Below are positions 15,178-23,992 of a DNA stretch of 39,294 nt, piece after piece. The DNA comes from Bacteroidota bacterium (GTDB lineage Bacteria > Bacteroidota > Bacteroidia > Sphingobacteriales > Sphingobacteriaceae), in the NCBI GenBank assembly GCA_013288485.1, contig JABDBW010000017.1, forward strand, positions 1 to 39,294, written 5' to 3'. The translations under genes were made by a program, and so were the position numbers. Position 1 is the stretch's first letter. Each line of letters starts with the position of its first letter. The notes under the pieces are model-generated. The model did no database searches. It worked only from the letters and a program-made list of their open reading frames with translations, and was not told where the DNA came from.

Positions 15178-16233
15178 TTATCGGTCGTTATATTGTTCAG
15201 AATAATATTGCTGGTAATGGCCCGATGTTACATCAGTTAACCATTCCTCATTAGCCAGGTACCAATCTACGGTTTTTTCCAAACCTTCTTCAAATGTAAT
15301 GCTGGGTACCCAGCCCATATCTTTTTTCAGTTTAGATGAATCAATGGCATAACGCAGGTCATGCCCGGCCCTGTCTGTAACAAAAGTTATCAGTTTGGCC
15401 GACTCGCCTTCTGCCCTGCCTAATTTTTTATCTAATATACGGCATAATAGTTTTATCAGGTCGATATTTTTCCATTCGTTATGGCCGCCTATATTATACG
15501 TTGTACCGGTTTTTGCTTTATGGAATAGCACATCAATTGCACGTGCATGATCTTCAACCCATAACCAATCGCGTATATTTTCACCTTTCCCATATACCGG
15601 GACGGGCTTTTTTTGTTTGATATTATTAATGGCAAGCGGTATTAATTTTTCGGGGAAATGGTAGGATCCATAATTATTTGAGCAGTTGGAGATCACGGTA
15701 TTTAAACCATAAGTATCATGATACGCCCGTACAAAATGATCAGAGCTCGCTTTTGAGGCTGAATAAGGGGAGTGCGGATCATACGCGGTTTCTTCAGTAA
15801 ACATCCCGCTTTCTCCTAATGTTCCGTATACCTCGTCGGTGGATACATGATAAAAACGGGTTTTATCATAATTGCCCCGCCAGCAATCGCGTGCGGCGTT
15901 CAATAAATTTACTGTACCCACCACATTGGTCATTACAAACTCCAGTGGGCTGGTTATTGAGCGGTCAACATGCGATTCGGCCGCCAGGTGTATCACCGCG
16001 TCTGGATGCTCATCAGCAAAAAGCTGGTTAATGAATTCCATATCCACAATATCGCCCTTTATAAACCGGTAGTTGGGCGCGTTTTCTATATCCTTTAAAT
16101 TTGCCAGGTTACCCGCATAGGTAAGCTTATCCAAATTAATTATCCCGTACTCGGGGTAATTCTTAACAAAACGGCGCACAACATGCGAACCTATAAAACC
16201 TGCTCCTCCGGTAATAATTATTTTTTTCATCAT
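15178..16233 (-). CDS. rfbB: dTDP-glucose 4,6-dehydratase
   Basis: A 351-residue extended short-chain dehydrogenase. The NAD site is [14 protein letters not shown] (9-22); the catalytic region reads [20 protein letters not shown] and [21 protein letters not shown], where T-D-E before the YxxxK motif is specific to RmlB/RfbB dehydratases (Asp-Glu perform the water elimination). Product: dTDP-4-keto-6-deoxyglucose, precursor of L-rhamnose and other deoxysugars. The other rml genes (rmlA, C, D) are not present here. Middle of the five-gene minus-strand operon, with gaps of 2 and 11 bp on its sides. Confidence 0.95.
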   Translation of the reverse strand: MMKKIIITGGAGFIGSHVVRRFVKNYPEYGIINLDKLTYAGNLANLKDIENAPNYRFIKGDIVDMEFINQLFADEHPDAVIHLAAESHVDRSITSPLEFVMTNVVGTVNLLNAARDCWRGNYDKTRFYHVSTDEVYGTLGESGMFTEETAYDPHSPYSASKASSDHFVRAYHDTYGLNTVISNCSNNYGSYHFPEKLIPLAINNIKQKKPVPVYGKGENIRDWLWVEDHARAIDVLFHKAKTGTTYNIGGHNEWKNIDLIKLLCRILDKKLGRAEGESAKLITFVTDRAGHDLRYAIDSSKLKKDMGWVPSITFEEGLEKTVDWYLANEEWLTDVTSGHYQQYYSEQYNDR

Positions 16234-16244
16234 TATTTATATAA

Positions 16245-17267
16245 CTATAATGGGTTTTGGGAAATATAATTTTCCCACTCCCAGGCAGATAACATCATTG
16301 TATCCAGATCCAGTTCTGTTTGCCATTTTAAAATATTTTTTGATTTGTTAACATCGCCCCATATTTGCTCTATATCACCGCCACGGCGGGGCCCTATTTT
16401 ATAATTTAGTTTTACACCTGTTGTTTGCTCAAAAGCATATATTACTTCTAAAACCGAGCTGCCTTTCCCAGTGCCAATGTTAAAAACATCGTAGCCGGTA
16501 AAATTAGCTGTTTCCATTAATTTTAAAGCGGCTACGTGTGCTTTAGCCAGGTCAACAACATGAATATAATCGCGTATGCAGCTGCCATCGGGAGTATTAT
16601 AATCGTTCCCGAATACGGTTATTTTTTCTCGTTTGCCAATAGCTGTTTGGGTAATAAATGGTACCAGGTTTTGTGGTACGCCAATAGGCAATTCGCCAAT
16701 TAATGCTGAACTATGCGCCCCAACGGGGTTAAAGTATCTTAATGAAATTACTTTATAATTGCTGCCCGCCGCAACCATGTCCTTCAGTATTTCTTCGGCA
16801 ACTTGTTTGGTGTTTCCGTAGGGCGATTCGGCAGTTTTAACCGGGGCTTCTTCTGTAACCGGCAAATGATCGGGCTGGCCGTAAACAGTACAGCTTGATG
16901 AAAATACAAAATTTACAGGCTGCTCATGGTAAACATTCAATACATTAAGCAGCGAATAAAAATTATTCCGGTAATACTTTAAAGGAAAATGTACCGATTC
17001 GCCAACAGCTTTAAAAGCTGCGAAATGAATTATACCCGCAATATCCGGTTCGCTTTCGGCCAGCTTTTTTACGCCCGGTTCGTCACAAAGATCAAGCTGA
17101 TAAAAATCGGGCTTGTAACCTATGATCCTGGCAAGCTGATCTAATATTTTGATATTAGAGTTAGACAGGTCATCAACAATAACAGGTTCATAACCTGCAT
17201 TTACCAGTTCAACAACCGTGTGCGAACCAATAAAGCCTAAGCCACCCGTTACTAATATCCTGGCCAT
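16245..17267 (-). CDS. galE: UDP-glucose 4-epimerase
   Basis: A 340-residue GalE. NAD-binding GGLGFIGSHTVVELV (7-21), SSSCTVYGQPD (active-site Ser/Thr), YGNTKQVAEEIL (YxxxK), then FNPVGAHSSALIGELPIGVPQNLVPFI and the long YDVFNIGTGKGSSVLEVI segment are all typical of GalE. It interconverts UDP-glucose and UDP-galactose in the cytoplasm. Start and stop overlap with the upstream gene by one base (TAATG), so the two are translationally coupled. Confidence 0.95.
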   Translation of the reverse strand: MARILVTGGLGFIGSHTVVELVNAGYEPVIVDDLSNSNIKILDQLARIIGYKPDFYQLDLCDEPGVKKLAESEPDIAGIIHFAAFKAVGESVHFPLKYYRNNFYSLLNVLNVYHEQPVNFVFSSSCTVYGQPDHLPVTEEAPVKTAESPYGNTKQVAEEILKDMVAAGSNYKVISLRYFNPVGAHSSALIGELPIGVPQNLVPFITQTAIGKREKITVFGNDYNTPDGSCIRDYIHVVDLAKAHVAALKLMETANFTGYDVFNIGTGKGSSVLEVIYAFEQTTGVKLNYKIGPRRGGDIEQIWGDVNKSKNILKWQTELDLDTMMLSAWEWENYISQNPL

Positions 17268-18250
17268 TAGTTTTTATTATAATAGGTAAAATCTTTATGC
17301 TGTATATCTTTTTCAGGCAGCGATTTAAAGTACTCGTACGTTATTTTTAACCCCTCGCTTCTGGAAACCTTAGGTTCCCAGCCCAAAATGGCTTTAGCTT
17401 TGGTAATATCGGGCCTGCGCTGTTTGGGGTCATCAACAGGCAATGGCAGGCCTGTTAATTTTTGATCTGTGCCGGTTAATTTTATTATTTCTTCGCCAAA
17501 CTGGCGTATGGTAATCTCATCGGGGTTACCAATGTTCATGGGTTGCGTGTAATCGCTGTGCAGTAAGCGGTAAATACCTTCAACCAGGTCATCAACATAA
17601 CAAAATGAGCGCGTTTGCGATCCGTCGCCGAACATGGTTAACGGTTCTCCCCTTAATGCCTGCCCTATAAAAGCAGGCAATACACGCCCGTCGTTCAACC
17701 GCATACGCGGGCCATACGTATTAAATATGCGCACAATCCGGGTTTCCAGCCCGTGAAAAGTATGATAAGCCATCGTAATAGCTTCCTGGAAACGTTTGGC
17801 TTCATCATAAACCCCCCGCGGGCCAACGGGATTAACATTGCCCCAGTATTCTTCGGGTTGCGGATTAACACTCGGGTCGCCGTATACTTCGGATGTAGAG
17901 GCAATAAGCATCCTTGATTTCTTTGACCGCGCCAACCCCAATAAATTATGCGTACCGAGCGAGCCTACCTTTAAAGTTTGAATAGGTATTTTTAAATAAT
18001 CTATCGGGCTTGCAGGCGAGGCAAAATGCAGTATATAATGCAGTTCGCCCGGCACATACACAAATTTGGAAACATCGTGCTGATAAAACTCGAAGTTTTC
18101 CAGCTTAAACAAATGCTCAATATTGCGCAGATCGCCGGTTATCAGGTTATCCATACCAATAACATGGTAATCTTCTTTTATAAACCTGTCGCATAAATGC
18201 GAGCCTAAAAATCCGGCAGCCCCGGTAATCAATATGCGTTTACGTGCCAT
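17267..18250 (-). CDS. UDP-glucuronate decarboxylase (UDP-xylose synthase)-like SDR
   Basis: A 327-residue extended short-chain dehydrogenase: [15 protein letters not shown] (9-23), [42 protein letters not shown], then [53 protein letters not shown]. [22 protein letters not shown] is the pattern of UDP-glucuronate decarboxylases, which make UDP-xylose from UDP-glucuronate. The upstream neighbour makes that substrate (Ugd), and start/stop codons of both junctions overlap, so the pair is a two-step route UDP-glucose to UDP-glucuronate to UDP-xylose. A 4-keto-pentose side activity cannot be excluded. Confidence 0.9.
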   Translation of the reverse strand: MARKRILITGAAGFLGSHLCDRFIKEDYHVIGMDNLITGDLRNIEHLFKLENFEFYQHDVSKFVYVPGELHYILHFASPASPIDYLKIPIQTLKVGSLGTHNLLGLARSKKSRMLIASTSEVYGDPSVNPQPEEYWGNVNPVGPRGVYDEAKRFQEAITMAYHTFHGLETRIVRIFNTYGPRMRLNDGRVLPAFIGQALRGEPLTMFGDGSQTRSFCYVDDLVEGIYRLLHSDYTQPMNIGNPDEITIRQFGEEIIKLTGTDQKLTGLPLPVDDPKQRRPDITKAKAILGWEPKVSRSEGLKITYEYFKSLPEKDIQHKDFTYYNKN

Positions 18251-19560
18251 TAGTTTACCACTTTCCTCCCAATGCTGTTATAGTAAAAACCGCAATCAAT
18301 CATTTTTTGTATGTCGTATAAATTACGCCCGTCAAAAATAACTTTTGATTTTAACAATTTTTCCAATTGGTCAAAATCAGGCGTTCTAAATACCTGCCAT
18401 TCCGTCAATATTAACAAAGCATCCGCACCGGATAAAGCTTCGTATTGGTCGGCGGCATAATTTATTTTATCGCCCAGCAAATTTTTAACATTGGTCATAG
18501 CTTCCGGGTCAAACGCGGTTATTGACGCACCTTCTTTCAGTAATTCATCAATAATATATAATGCCGGGGCTTCCCGTATATCATCCGTTTCGGGTTTAAA
18601 AGCAAGTCCCCACAGGGCAAATTTTTTGTTTTTTAAATCGCCTTTAAAGTATTTTTTTATTTTTTCAACCAGCACCTTTTTTTGGATGTCGTTAACATCC
18701 ATTACTGAGTTTAAAATTTTAAAATCGTATTTATACTCTTTAGCCGATTGGGCCAGCGCCTGCACATCCTTAGGGAAGCAGCTTCCGCCATAACCAATGC
18801 CCGAAAAAAGAAAACGCCTGCCTATGCGATCGTCAGACCCAATGCCCCGCCTAACCATATCTACGTCGGCACCAACCAGTTCACAAAGGTTCGCTATCTC
18901 GTTCATGAATGATATTTTGGTGGCCAGGAAAGAATTAGCTGCATATTTTGTCAATTCAGACGAACGCTGATCCATATAAATAACCGGGTTACCCTGGCGA
19001 ACGTAAGGCGAATACAACTCACCCATTAACTTACGGGCACGTTCATCCATAGTGCCTATAATAATGCGATCTGGTTTCATAAAATCCTCAACTGCAACAC
19101 CTTCACGCAAAAATTCGGGATTAGAAACCACAGCGAACTCAACACTGGTATGCGCTTTAAGCACCGCGGTTATTTTATCGGCCGTACCCACCGGTACGGT
19201 TGATTTGGTTACAATAACCTTATATTCGGTAATCAGCTTTGCAATGTCCTTAGCTGCGCCTAATACATAACTCAAGTCGGCCGAGCCATCTCCATCCGGC
19301 GGCGTAGGCAGCGCCAGGAATATGATCCTTGCTTCCTTTATAGCTTCTGCCAGGTCGCTGGTAAAATGCAATCTTTTTTGATCAATATTCCGATGAAAAA
19401 GCAGTTCAAGCCCCGGCTCATAGATGGGTAATTTGCCATCCTGCATCATTTTTATCTTTTTCTCGTTTATATCAACACAGGTAACCTGGTTGCCCGTTTC
19501 GGCTAAACAGGTGCCTGTAACTAAACCTACGTATCCCGTACCTATTACAGCTATTTTCAC
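18250..19560 (-). CDS. ugd: UDP-glucose 6-dehydrogenase
   Basis: A 436-residue UDP-glucose/GDP-mannose dehydrogenase family enzyme. N-terminal NAD site [15 protein letters not shown] (7-21), [35 protein letters not shown], then the catalytic cysteine in [16 protein letters not shown] (about 254-269), and a C-terminal UDP-binding domain ([26 protein letters not shown]). It oxidises UDP-glucose to UDP-glucuronate with two NAD. GlcA specificity rather than GDP-mannose follows from the close resemblance and the downstream decarboxylase. First gene of the operon, divergent from waaA over 63 bp that must contain both promoters. Confidence 0.95.
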   Translation of the reverse strand: MKIAVIGTGYVGLVTGTCLAETGNQVTCVDINEKKIKMMQDGKLPIYEPGLELLFHRNIDQKRLHFTSDLAEAIKEARIIFLALPTPPDGDGSADLSYVLGAAKDIAKLITEYKVIVTKSTVPVGTADKITAVLKAHTSVEFAVVSNPEFLREGVAVEDFMKPDRIIIGTMDERARKLMGELYSPYVRQGNPVIYMDQRSSELTKYAANSFLATKISFMNEIANLCELVGADVDMVRRGIGSDDRIGRRFLFSGIGYGGSCFPKDVQALAQSAKEYKYDFKILNSVMDVNDIQKKVLVEKIKKYFKGDLKNKKFALWGLAFKPETDDIREAPALYIIDELLKEGASITAFDPEAMTNVKNLLGDKINYAADQYEALSGADALLILTEWQVFRTPDFDQLEKLLKSKVIFDGRNLYDIQKMIDCGFYYNSIGRKVVN

Positions 19561-19623
19561 AAAAGTATTTTGTTGTTATTGTTATTATATTTATCGCGGC
19601 GAAGATACTGATTTCGTATTTAA

Positions 19624-20850
19624 ATGTTGTTAATATATAACTTAGGATTACGCGTATACTATATTTTAATATTCATATTTTCTGCTTTCAATAAAAAGGC
19701 AAAGCTTTGGATAAAGGGGCGGCAGCAAATTATTTATGCCAATCCACATGAAAGCATTTGGTTTCATTTTGCTTCGCTGGGTGAGTTTGAGCAGGGCCGA
19801 CCGGTTTTAGAACAGATCAGAAACCTGCACCCGAAAAGCAAAATTGTTATCACCTTTTTTTCGCCATCGGGGTATGAGGTCAGAAAAAACACACCACTGG
19901 CCGATGCAGTTTATTACCTGCCACTGGATACAGCTAAAAATGCCCGCGAATTTGTAACCGCTATAAACCCAACGCTCGTTATATTCACTAAATACGAATA
20001 CTGGTATCATTTTTTTAACGAACTGCATCAGCGGGATATACCTTTATATATCATATCGGGCATATTCAGGCCAAAGCAGGTTTTTTTTAAATGGTATGGC
20101 GGCCTGCATCGTAAAATATTAAGTTTTGTGCGCCACTTTTTTGTGCAGGATGAACGGTCAAAACAATTACTGCGATCTATTAAATTAACCAACGTAACCG
20201 TGAGCGGCGATACCCGTTTCGACCGCGTTTGGGCCAACGCCCGGCAACCAAAAATACTGCCGGAAATACAAGAATTTATAGGCGGTCAAAAAACATTTAT
20301 AGCCGGCAGCACCTGGCCTGCCGACGAGCAACTGGTAGCCAAATTAGTTACCCTATACCCGGGCTGTAAATTTATTTTTGCCCCGCATGAAATTAGTGAA
20401 GAGAAAATAAATAGCCTTATTAGTTTGCTGCCTGAAAACTCTGCGGTCCGATACACACAACTTACCACTCACCACTCACCACTCACCACTCAAACACTCA
20501 TTATCGATAACATCGGTATGTTGTCCTCCCTGTATCAATACGGCGATATCGCTTATATTGGCGGCGGGTTTGGCGCGGGTATACATAATACCTTAGAGGC
20601 GGCGGCATTTGGTTTGCCTGTAATTTTTGGCCCTAATTATGCTAAGTTTAAAGAGGCGAAAGACCTGGTAGAACTCTGTGCGGGTTTTAGCGTGGCTAAT
20701 GAGGACGAATTGAAAAATTTAGTAGCCGCTTTAGTTGATGATGATGCTTATTGTAGAAATGCTGGTACGAAAGCAAGGGAATATGTAACAGAGAATATAG
20801 GGGCTACGGGGGTTATTGTTGAGTATATAGAAAAAGCATTATCCTATTGA
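19624..20850 (+). CDS. waaA: 3-deoxy-D-manno-octulosonic acid (Kdo) transferase
   Basis: A 408-residue GT30 enzyme. N-terminal membrane anchor (LLIYNLGLRVYYILIFIFSAF), acceptor domain with HFASLGEFEQGRPVLEQIR (catalytic-type Glu E54), donor domain with TFIAGSTWPADEQLV, KFIFAPHEISEEKI, and IGGGFGAGIHNTLEAAAFGLPVIFGPNYAKF. It adds Kdo to lipid A precursor at the inner membrane. Unusual: residues about 280-292 (QLTTHHSPLTTQT) are encoded by four tandem 7-bp ACCACTC units at 20464-20491, in a variable loop just ahead of LIIDNIGMLSSLYQYGDIAYIGGGF. The rest looks intact, so the gene is probably functional. The next gene begins 1 bp after its stop. Confidence 0.93.
   Translation: MLLIYNLGLRVYYILIFIFSAFNKKAKLWIKGRQQIIYANPHESIWFHFASLGEFEQGRPVLEQIRNLHPKSKIVITFFSPSGYEVRKNTPLADAVYYLPLDTAKNAREFVTAINPTLVIFTKYEYWYHFFNELHQRDIPLYIISGIFRPKQVFFKWYGGLHRKILSFVRHFFVQDERSKQLLRSIKLTNVTVSGDTRFDRVWANARQPKILPEIQEFIGGQKTFIAGSTWPADEQLVAKLVTLYPGCKFIFAPHEISEEKINSLISLLPENSAVRYTQLTTHHSPLTTQTLIIDNIGMLSSLYQYGDIAYIGGGFGAGIHNTLEAAAFGLPVIFGPNYAKFKEAKDLVELCAGFSVANEDELKNLVAALVDDDAYCRNAGTKAREYVTENIGATGVIVEYIEKALSY
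20459..20500 (+). repeat. Word array inside waaA: (ACCACTC)x4
   Basis: Four perfect 7-bp units ACCACTC (20464-20491) flanked by AACTT and AAACACTCATT. Seven is not a multiple of three, so unit gain or loss would shift the waaA frame unless three units change together. The same words (CTTACCACTCAC, AACTCATT) occur in the intergenic arrays at 5551-5580 and 34678-34702. Confidence 0.9.
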
Positions 20851-20851
20851 C

Positions 20852-21940
20852 ATGATAATTGCCATATCTGTTGTTTTCTTCTTCATTATCCTGCGCTTCG
20901 CGGTAACACTGTTCAATTTTATTTCTGACCCTAAACTGAGGCGCGTTAACCGCAGCTATAACGATTTGGTTTCTATTTTGATACCGGTACGCAACGAAGA
21001 AGAAAACATTTTAAACCTGCTTACATCTATCCGGCAACAGGATTATCAAAACTATGAAGTTATTCTGTTGGATGATGATTCAACCGACGCCACTTATGAA
21101 ATTTGTTCGGCTTTTGCTGCCGTCAACTCCCGTTTCAGGCTCGTAAAAGGCGAAAGCCTGCCGCGCGGTTGGCTGGGTAAAAACTACGCTTGTTATCAAC
21201 TAGCGCAGGAGGCGCGGGGGAATTTCTTTTTATTTATTGATGCTGATGAACAGGCAAACGATGCTTTAATCAACAGTGCCGTACACCGTATGTATATGCA
21301 GAAACTGGGTCTATTAAGTCTGTTTACCAACCAGCGGATGCTGACTTTTGGCGAAAAACTGGTTGTGCCTATAATGCATTATATACTGCTTAATTTATTG
21401 CCGCTGCGCTTAATTTACCTGGTAAAAAACTATTCGGTTGCGGCGGCGAGCGGCCAGTTTATGTTGTTTGATGCTGAAATATACCGCAAGCACCAATGGC
21501 ATGAGCAGGTGAGGCACCAGGTAGACGAAGATGTAGAAATAATGCGTTTAGTAAAAGCCGCGGCTTGTAACGGCGAGACTTTATTGGCCAACGGAATGAT
21601 AAGCTGCCGTATGTACAAAAATTATTTAAATGCAGTAAACGGGTTCAGCAAAAACTTCCTGGCCGCGTTTAACTATAATATTTTATGGCTTTTAATTTAT
21701 ATTATGCTGGTAATTGCCGGGCCCATGCTGATCATAATGACACTTGATTTTCATTTAATATTTTTCATGGCGGGTTTAATTATACTTACCCGTGTAATGA
21801 TCTCACTTTCAGTTGGTCAAAACGCCTGGTATAATGTAGTTTTACACCCCTTACAAATGTTTAACCTCACGCTCATCGCTTTTTTAGCCATACAAAAACA
21901 TCTCACTAAAACCATCACCTGGAAAGGGCGCAAAATATAA
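20852..21940 (+). CDS. Family 2 glycosyltransferase (CrtQ-like), membrane
   Basis: A 362-residue GT2 protein. An N-terminal helix (IIAISVVFFFIILRFAVTLF) precedes the GT-A domain: SILIPVRNEEENILNLLTSI (41-60), LLDDDSTDATYEI (DxD-type nucleotide binding), FLFIDADEQAND (second DxD), and RHQVDEDVEIMRLVK (the ED base region). Three or four C-terminal helices (ILWLLIYIMLVIAGPMLIIMTLDF, LIFFMAGLIILTRVMI) anchor it. It resembles carotenoid glycosyltransferase CrtQ and related membrane GT2s; the acceptor is unknown. Co-transcribed with waaA (1 bp apart), so a lipid or LPS-linked acceptor is plausible. Confidence 0.85.
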   Translation: MIIAISVVFFFIILRFAVTLFNFISDPKLRRVNRSYNDLVSILIPVRNEEENILNLLTSIRQQDYQNYEVILLDDDSTDATYEICSAFAAVNSRFRLVKGESLPRGWLGKNYACYQLAQEARGNFFLFIDADEQANDALINSAVHRMYMQKLGLLSLFTNQRMLTFGEKLVVPIMHYILLNLLPLRLIYLVKNYSVAAASGQFMLFDAEIYRKHQWHEQVRHQVDEDVEIMRLVKAAACNGETLLANGMISCRMYKNYLNAVNGFSKNFLAAFNYNILWLLIYIMLVIAGPMLIIMTLDFHLIFFMAGLIILTRVMISLSVGQNAWYNVVLHPLQMFNLTLIAFLAIQKHLTKTITWKGRKI

Positions 21941-21972
21941 GCATACGGCGCACTGTTCAGACAAATAATCTG

Positions 21973-21980
21973 TAAATTTG
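21973..21980 (+). promoter_or_regulatory. Bacteroidota -7 element (TAAATTTG) of ispH
   Basis: TAAATTTG fits TAnnTTTG and ends only 7 nt before the ATG, which would place transcription start at or within a few bases of the start codon. Confidence 0.5.
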
Positions 21981-21987
21981 TACCGCA

Positions 21988-22839
21988 ATGGGCGCATACC
22001 AGTTAAAGGTTACTATAGATAAGGATTCGGGCTTTTGTTTCGGGGTGATCTACGCTATTGATATGGCTGAAGACATCCTGGAGGCAGACGGCTACCTGTA
22101 TTGCCTGGGCGATATTGTGCATAATGATGAGGAGGTGGAACGCCTTAAAGCCCGTGGCCTGCGCATTATTGACCACGCCGAACTAAAAAACCTGCATAAC
22201 GAAAAAGTGCTGATCCGTGCGCATGGCGAGGCCCCCGATACTTACCGTACGGCATTAGAAAATAATATAACGCTGATAGATGCCTCCTGCCCTGTGGTGT
22301 TAAAACTACAAAATCGTATCAAAACCTCCTACGACGCGAAAGAAAAGATATTAATTTTTGGCAAACACGGCCATGCCGAGGTTGTGGGTTTAGAGGGGCA
22401 GACAAATGGCGAGGCGCTGGTTTTCCAGGATATTGCCGAGCTGGATAATGTGGAACTGCCGCGAAACATCACCCTATACAGCCAGACCACCAAAAGCATG
22501 GAAAAGTTTTACCATATAAAGGAAGAACTAACCGCGCGTGGTTATGAGCTGAATGCCAACGATACCATTTGCCGCCAGGTATCAAACCGGGATAAGGACC
22601 TGCCCGCTTTTGTAAGTAATTTTGATAAAATTGTATTTGTATCAGGCGTGAAATCATCAAACGGCAAGGTTTTATATGAAGTTTGCCGTAAGCATAATCC
22701 TAATACTTATTTTGTTTCTTCGGTTAGCGAATTGCAGCCGTCTATGTTCGCGCCCGGCGATAAGGTGGGGATAGCCGGCGCCACCTCAACCCCCATGTGG
22801 TTGATGGAAGAGGTGAAGGCAGAGTTAGAACGATATTAA
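21988..22839 (+). CDS. ispH: 4-hydroxy-3-methylbut-2-enyl diphosphate reductase
   Basis: A 283-residue IspH/LytB. The three cluster cysteines are in GFCFGV (C17), DASCPVV and NDTICRQVSNR; the substrate histidines and glutamate lie in DIVHND, RAHGEAP and GKHGHAEVVGLEGQT. The enzyme reduces HMBPP to IPP and DMAPP, the last step of the MEP isoprenoid pathway, using a [4Fe-4S] cluster. No other MEP gene is nearby. The start chosen (MGAYQLKVTIDKDSGFCFGV) gives the family's usual N-terminus. A GC-rich palindrome and a second hairpin follow, probably terminating transcription before hemH. Confidence 0.96.
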   Translation: MGAYQLKVTIDKDSGFCFGVIYAIDMAEDILEADGYLYCLGDIVHNDEEVERLKARGLRIIDHAELKNLHNEKVLIRAHGEAPDTYRTALENNITLIDASCPVVLKLQNRIKTSYDAKEKILIFGKHGHAEVVGLEGQTNGEALVFQDIAELDNVELPRNITLYSQTTKSMEKFYHIKEELTARGYELNANDTICRQVSNRDKDLPAFVSNFDKIVFVSGVKSSNGKVLYEVCRKHNPNTYFVSSVSELQPSMFAPGDKVGIAGATSTPMWLMEEVKAELERY

Positions 22840-22847
22840 GCCCCCGG

Positions 22848-22867
22848 CCTCCGCCTTTAGGCGGAGG
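22848..22867. repeat. Palindromic repeat CCTCCGCC-TTTA-GGCGGAGG
   Basis: Perfect 8-bp arms with a TTTA loop, 8 nt after ispH. The core TCCGCC-TTT-GGCGGA recurs at 30976-30990 and, with a GTCT loop, inside the 23S gene at 33071-33086. Confidence 0.85.
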
Positions 22868-22904
22868 AGCAATAAAGGTTTGTTTAATTTATTTGTAATA
22901 AATT

Positions 22905-22926
22905 CCCCCTTCAGGGGGTTAGGGGG
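22905..22926 (+). terminator. GC-rich hairpin with T-tract, likely terminator of ispH
   Basis: CCCCCT-TC-AGGGGG (22905-22918) followed by TTAGGGGG and a TTTTTT run at 22927-22932. Hairpin plus T-tract in the ispH-hemH gap fits an intrinsic terminator, although the T-tract is offset from the stem. Confidence 0.55.
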
Positions 22927-22936
22927 TTTTTTCTTT

Positions 22937-22944
22937 TATTTTTG
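22937..22944 (+). promoter_or_regulatory. Bacteroidota -7 element (TATTTTTG) of hemH
   Basis: TATTTTTG fits TAnnTTTG, 11 nt before the hemH ATG. The -33 position falls in the preceding G-run and has no TTG. Confidence 0.4.
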
Positions 22945-22955
22945 CGCACTTAATT

Positions 22956-23972
22956 ATGGCTAAAAAAGGAATATTACTGGTTAACCTGGGCACACCCGAC
23001 AGCCCCAGTACTGCCCATGTACGCAAATACCTGAACGAGTTTTTAATGGATCCGCGGGTAATTGACGTAAACCCGGTACTGCGCACGTTTTTGGTAAAAA
23101 GCCTTATTGTGCCTTTCAGGTCGCCAAAATCAGCAAAGCTGTACCAAAAAATATGGAGTGATAAAACCGGATCGCCCTTATTATATTACAGCATTTTACA
23201 GCATAAATTATTGCAGGAACGTTTGGGCGATGAGTACCAGGTAGAACTGGCTATGCGTTACCAGAGCCCCACCATTGAGGCGGCATTGGAGCGACTAAAG
23301 GCAAATTTGGTTAACGATATTAAAGTGATCCCCCTATTCCCGCAATATGCGTCGGCAAGTACGGGTTCTGTGCATGATAAGGTGATGGAGCTGGTAAAAC
23401 AATGGCAAACCATACCACATATTTCTTTTATCAATTCATTTCATAATAATGAACTGATGATAGAAACCTTCGCCAATAACGGCCTAAAGTATCAACCTGA
23501 AACTTACGATCATATATTATTTAGCTTTCACGGCCTGCCGCAACGCCAAATAATGAAATGCGACCATACCCACAACTATTGCCTTAAAGTTGATGGCTGC
23601 TGCGATACAATGAACGATACCAATAAGTTTTGCTATTCGGCCCAATCGTACGATACGGCGCATTTAATTGCCGAAAAAATGGGGTTGCCTAAAGAAAAAT
23701 ATACGGTTTGCTTCCAGTCGCGTTTGGGTAACGACCCCTGGGTACAGCCCTATACCAGCAAAGTAGTAGCTAAATTAGCCAATGAAGGCAAGAAACGCCT
23801 GCTGGTATTTTGCCCCGCCTTTGTTGCCGATTGCCTCGAAACCGTTTATGAAGTTACCGAAGAATACGGCGGCGAGTTCCGCGCCTTAGGCGGTGAACAT
23901 GTGCAATTGGTGGAAAGCCTGAATGATTCGCCTTTATGGATAGATGCTTTGGAAGGAATGGCGAGAAATTGA
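22956..23972 (+). CDS. hemH: Ferrochelatase
   Basis: A 338-residue HemH. Features in order: GILLVNLGTPDSPSTAHVRKYLNEFLMDPRVID (N-terminal substrate lobe), LFPQYASASTGSVHDK, the metal-inserting His in LFSFHGLPQRQI, SQSYDTA-like SAQSYDTAHLIAEKMGL, VCFQSRLGNDPWVQPYT, and CPAFVADCLETVYEV with the conserved Glu. Inserts Fe(II) into protoporphyrin IX (or coproporphyrin III in some lineages). Cysteines in KCDHTHNYCLKVDGCCDTMND are more numerous than in most ferrochelatases and could bind a cluster or metal, which is speculative. Converges with the aldo/keto reductase across 17 bp. Confidence 0.96.
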   Translation: MAKKGILLVNLGTPDSPSTAHVRKYLNEFLMDPRVIDVNPVLRTFLVKSLIVPFRSPKSAKLYQKIWSDKTGSPLLYYSILQHKLLQERLGDEYQVELAMRYQSPTIEAALERLKANLVNDIKVIPLFPQYASASTGSVHDKVMELVKQWQTIPHISFINSFHNNELMIETFANNGLKYQPETYDHILFSFHGLPQRQIMKCDHTHNYCLKVDGCCDTMNDTNKFCYSAQSYDTAHLIAEKMGLPKEKYTVCFQSRLGNDPWVQPYTSKVVAKLANEGKKRLLVFCPAFVADCLETVYEVTEEYGGEFRALGGEHVQLVESLNDSPLWIDALEGMARN

Positions 23973-23992
23973 ACATTCGAAATTCGAAATCA
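23964..23992. repeat. Short word array, ATTCGAAAT family
   Basis: GAAATTGAACATTCGAAATT then CGAAATC: the word ATTCGAAAT is repeated across the hemH stop codon and the end of the convergent gene. Confidence 0.5.
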
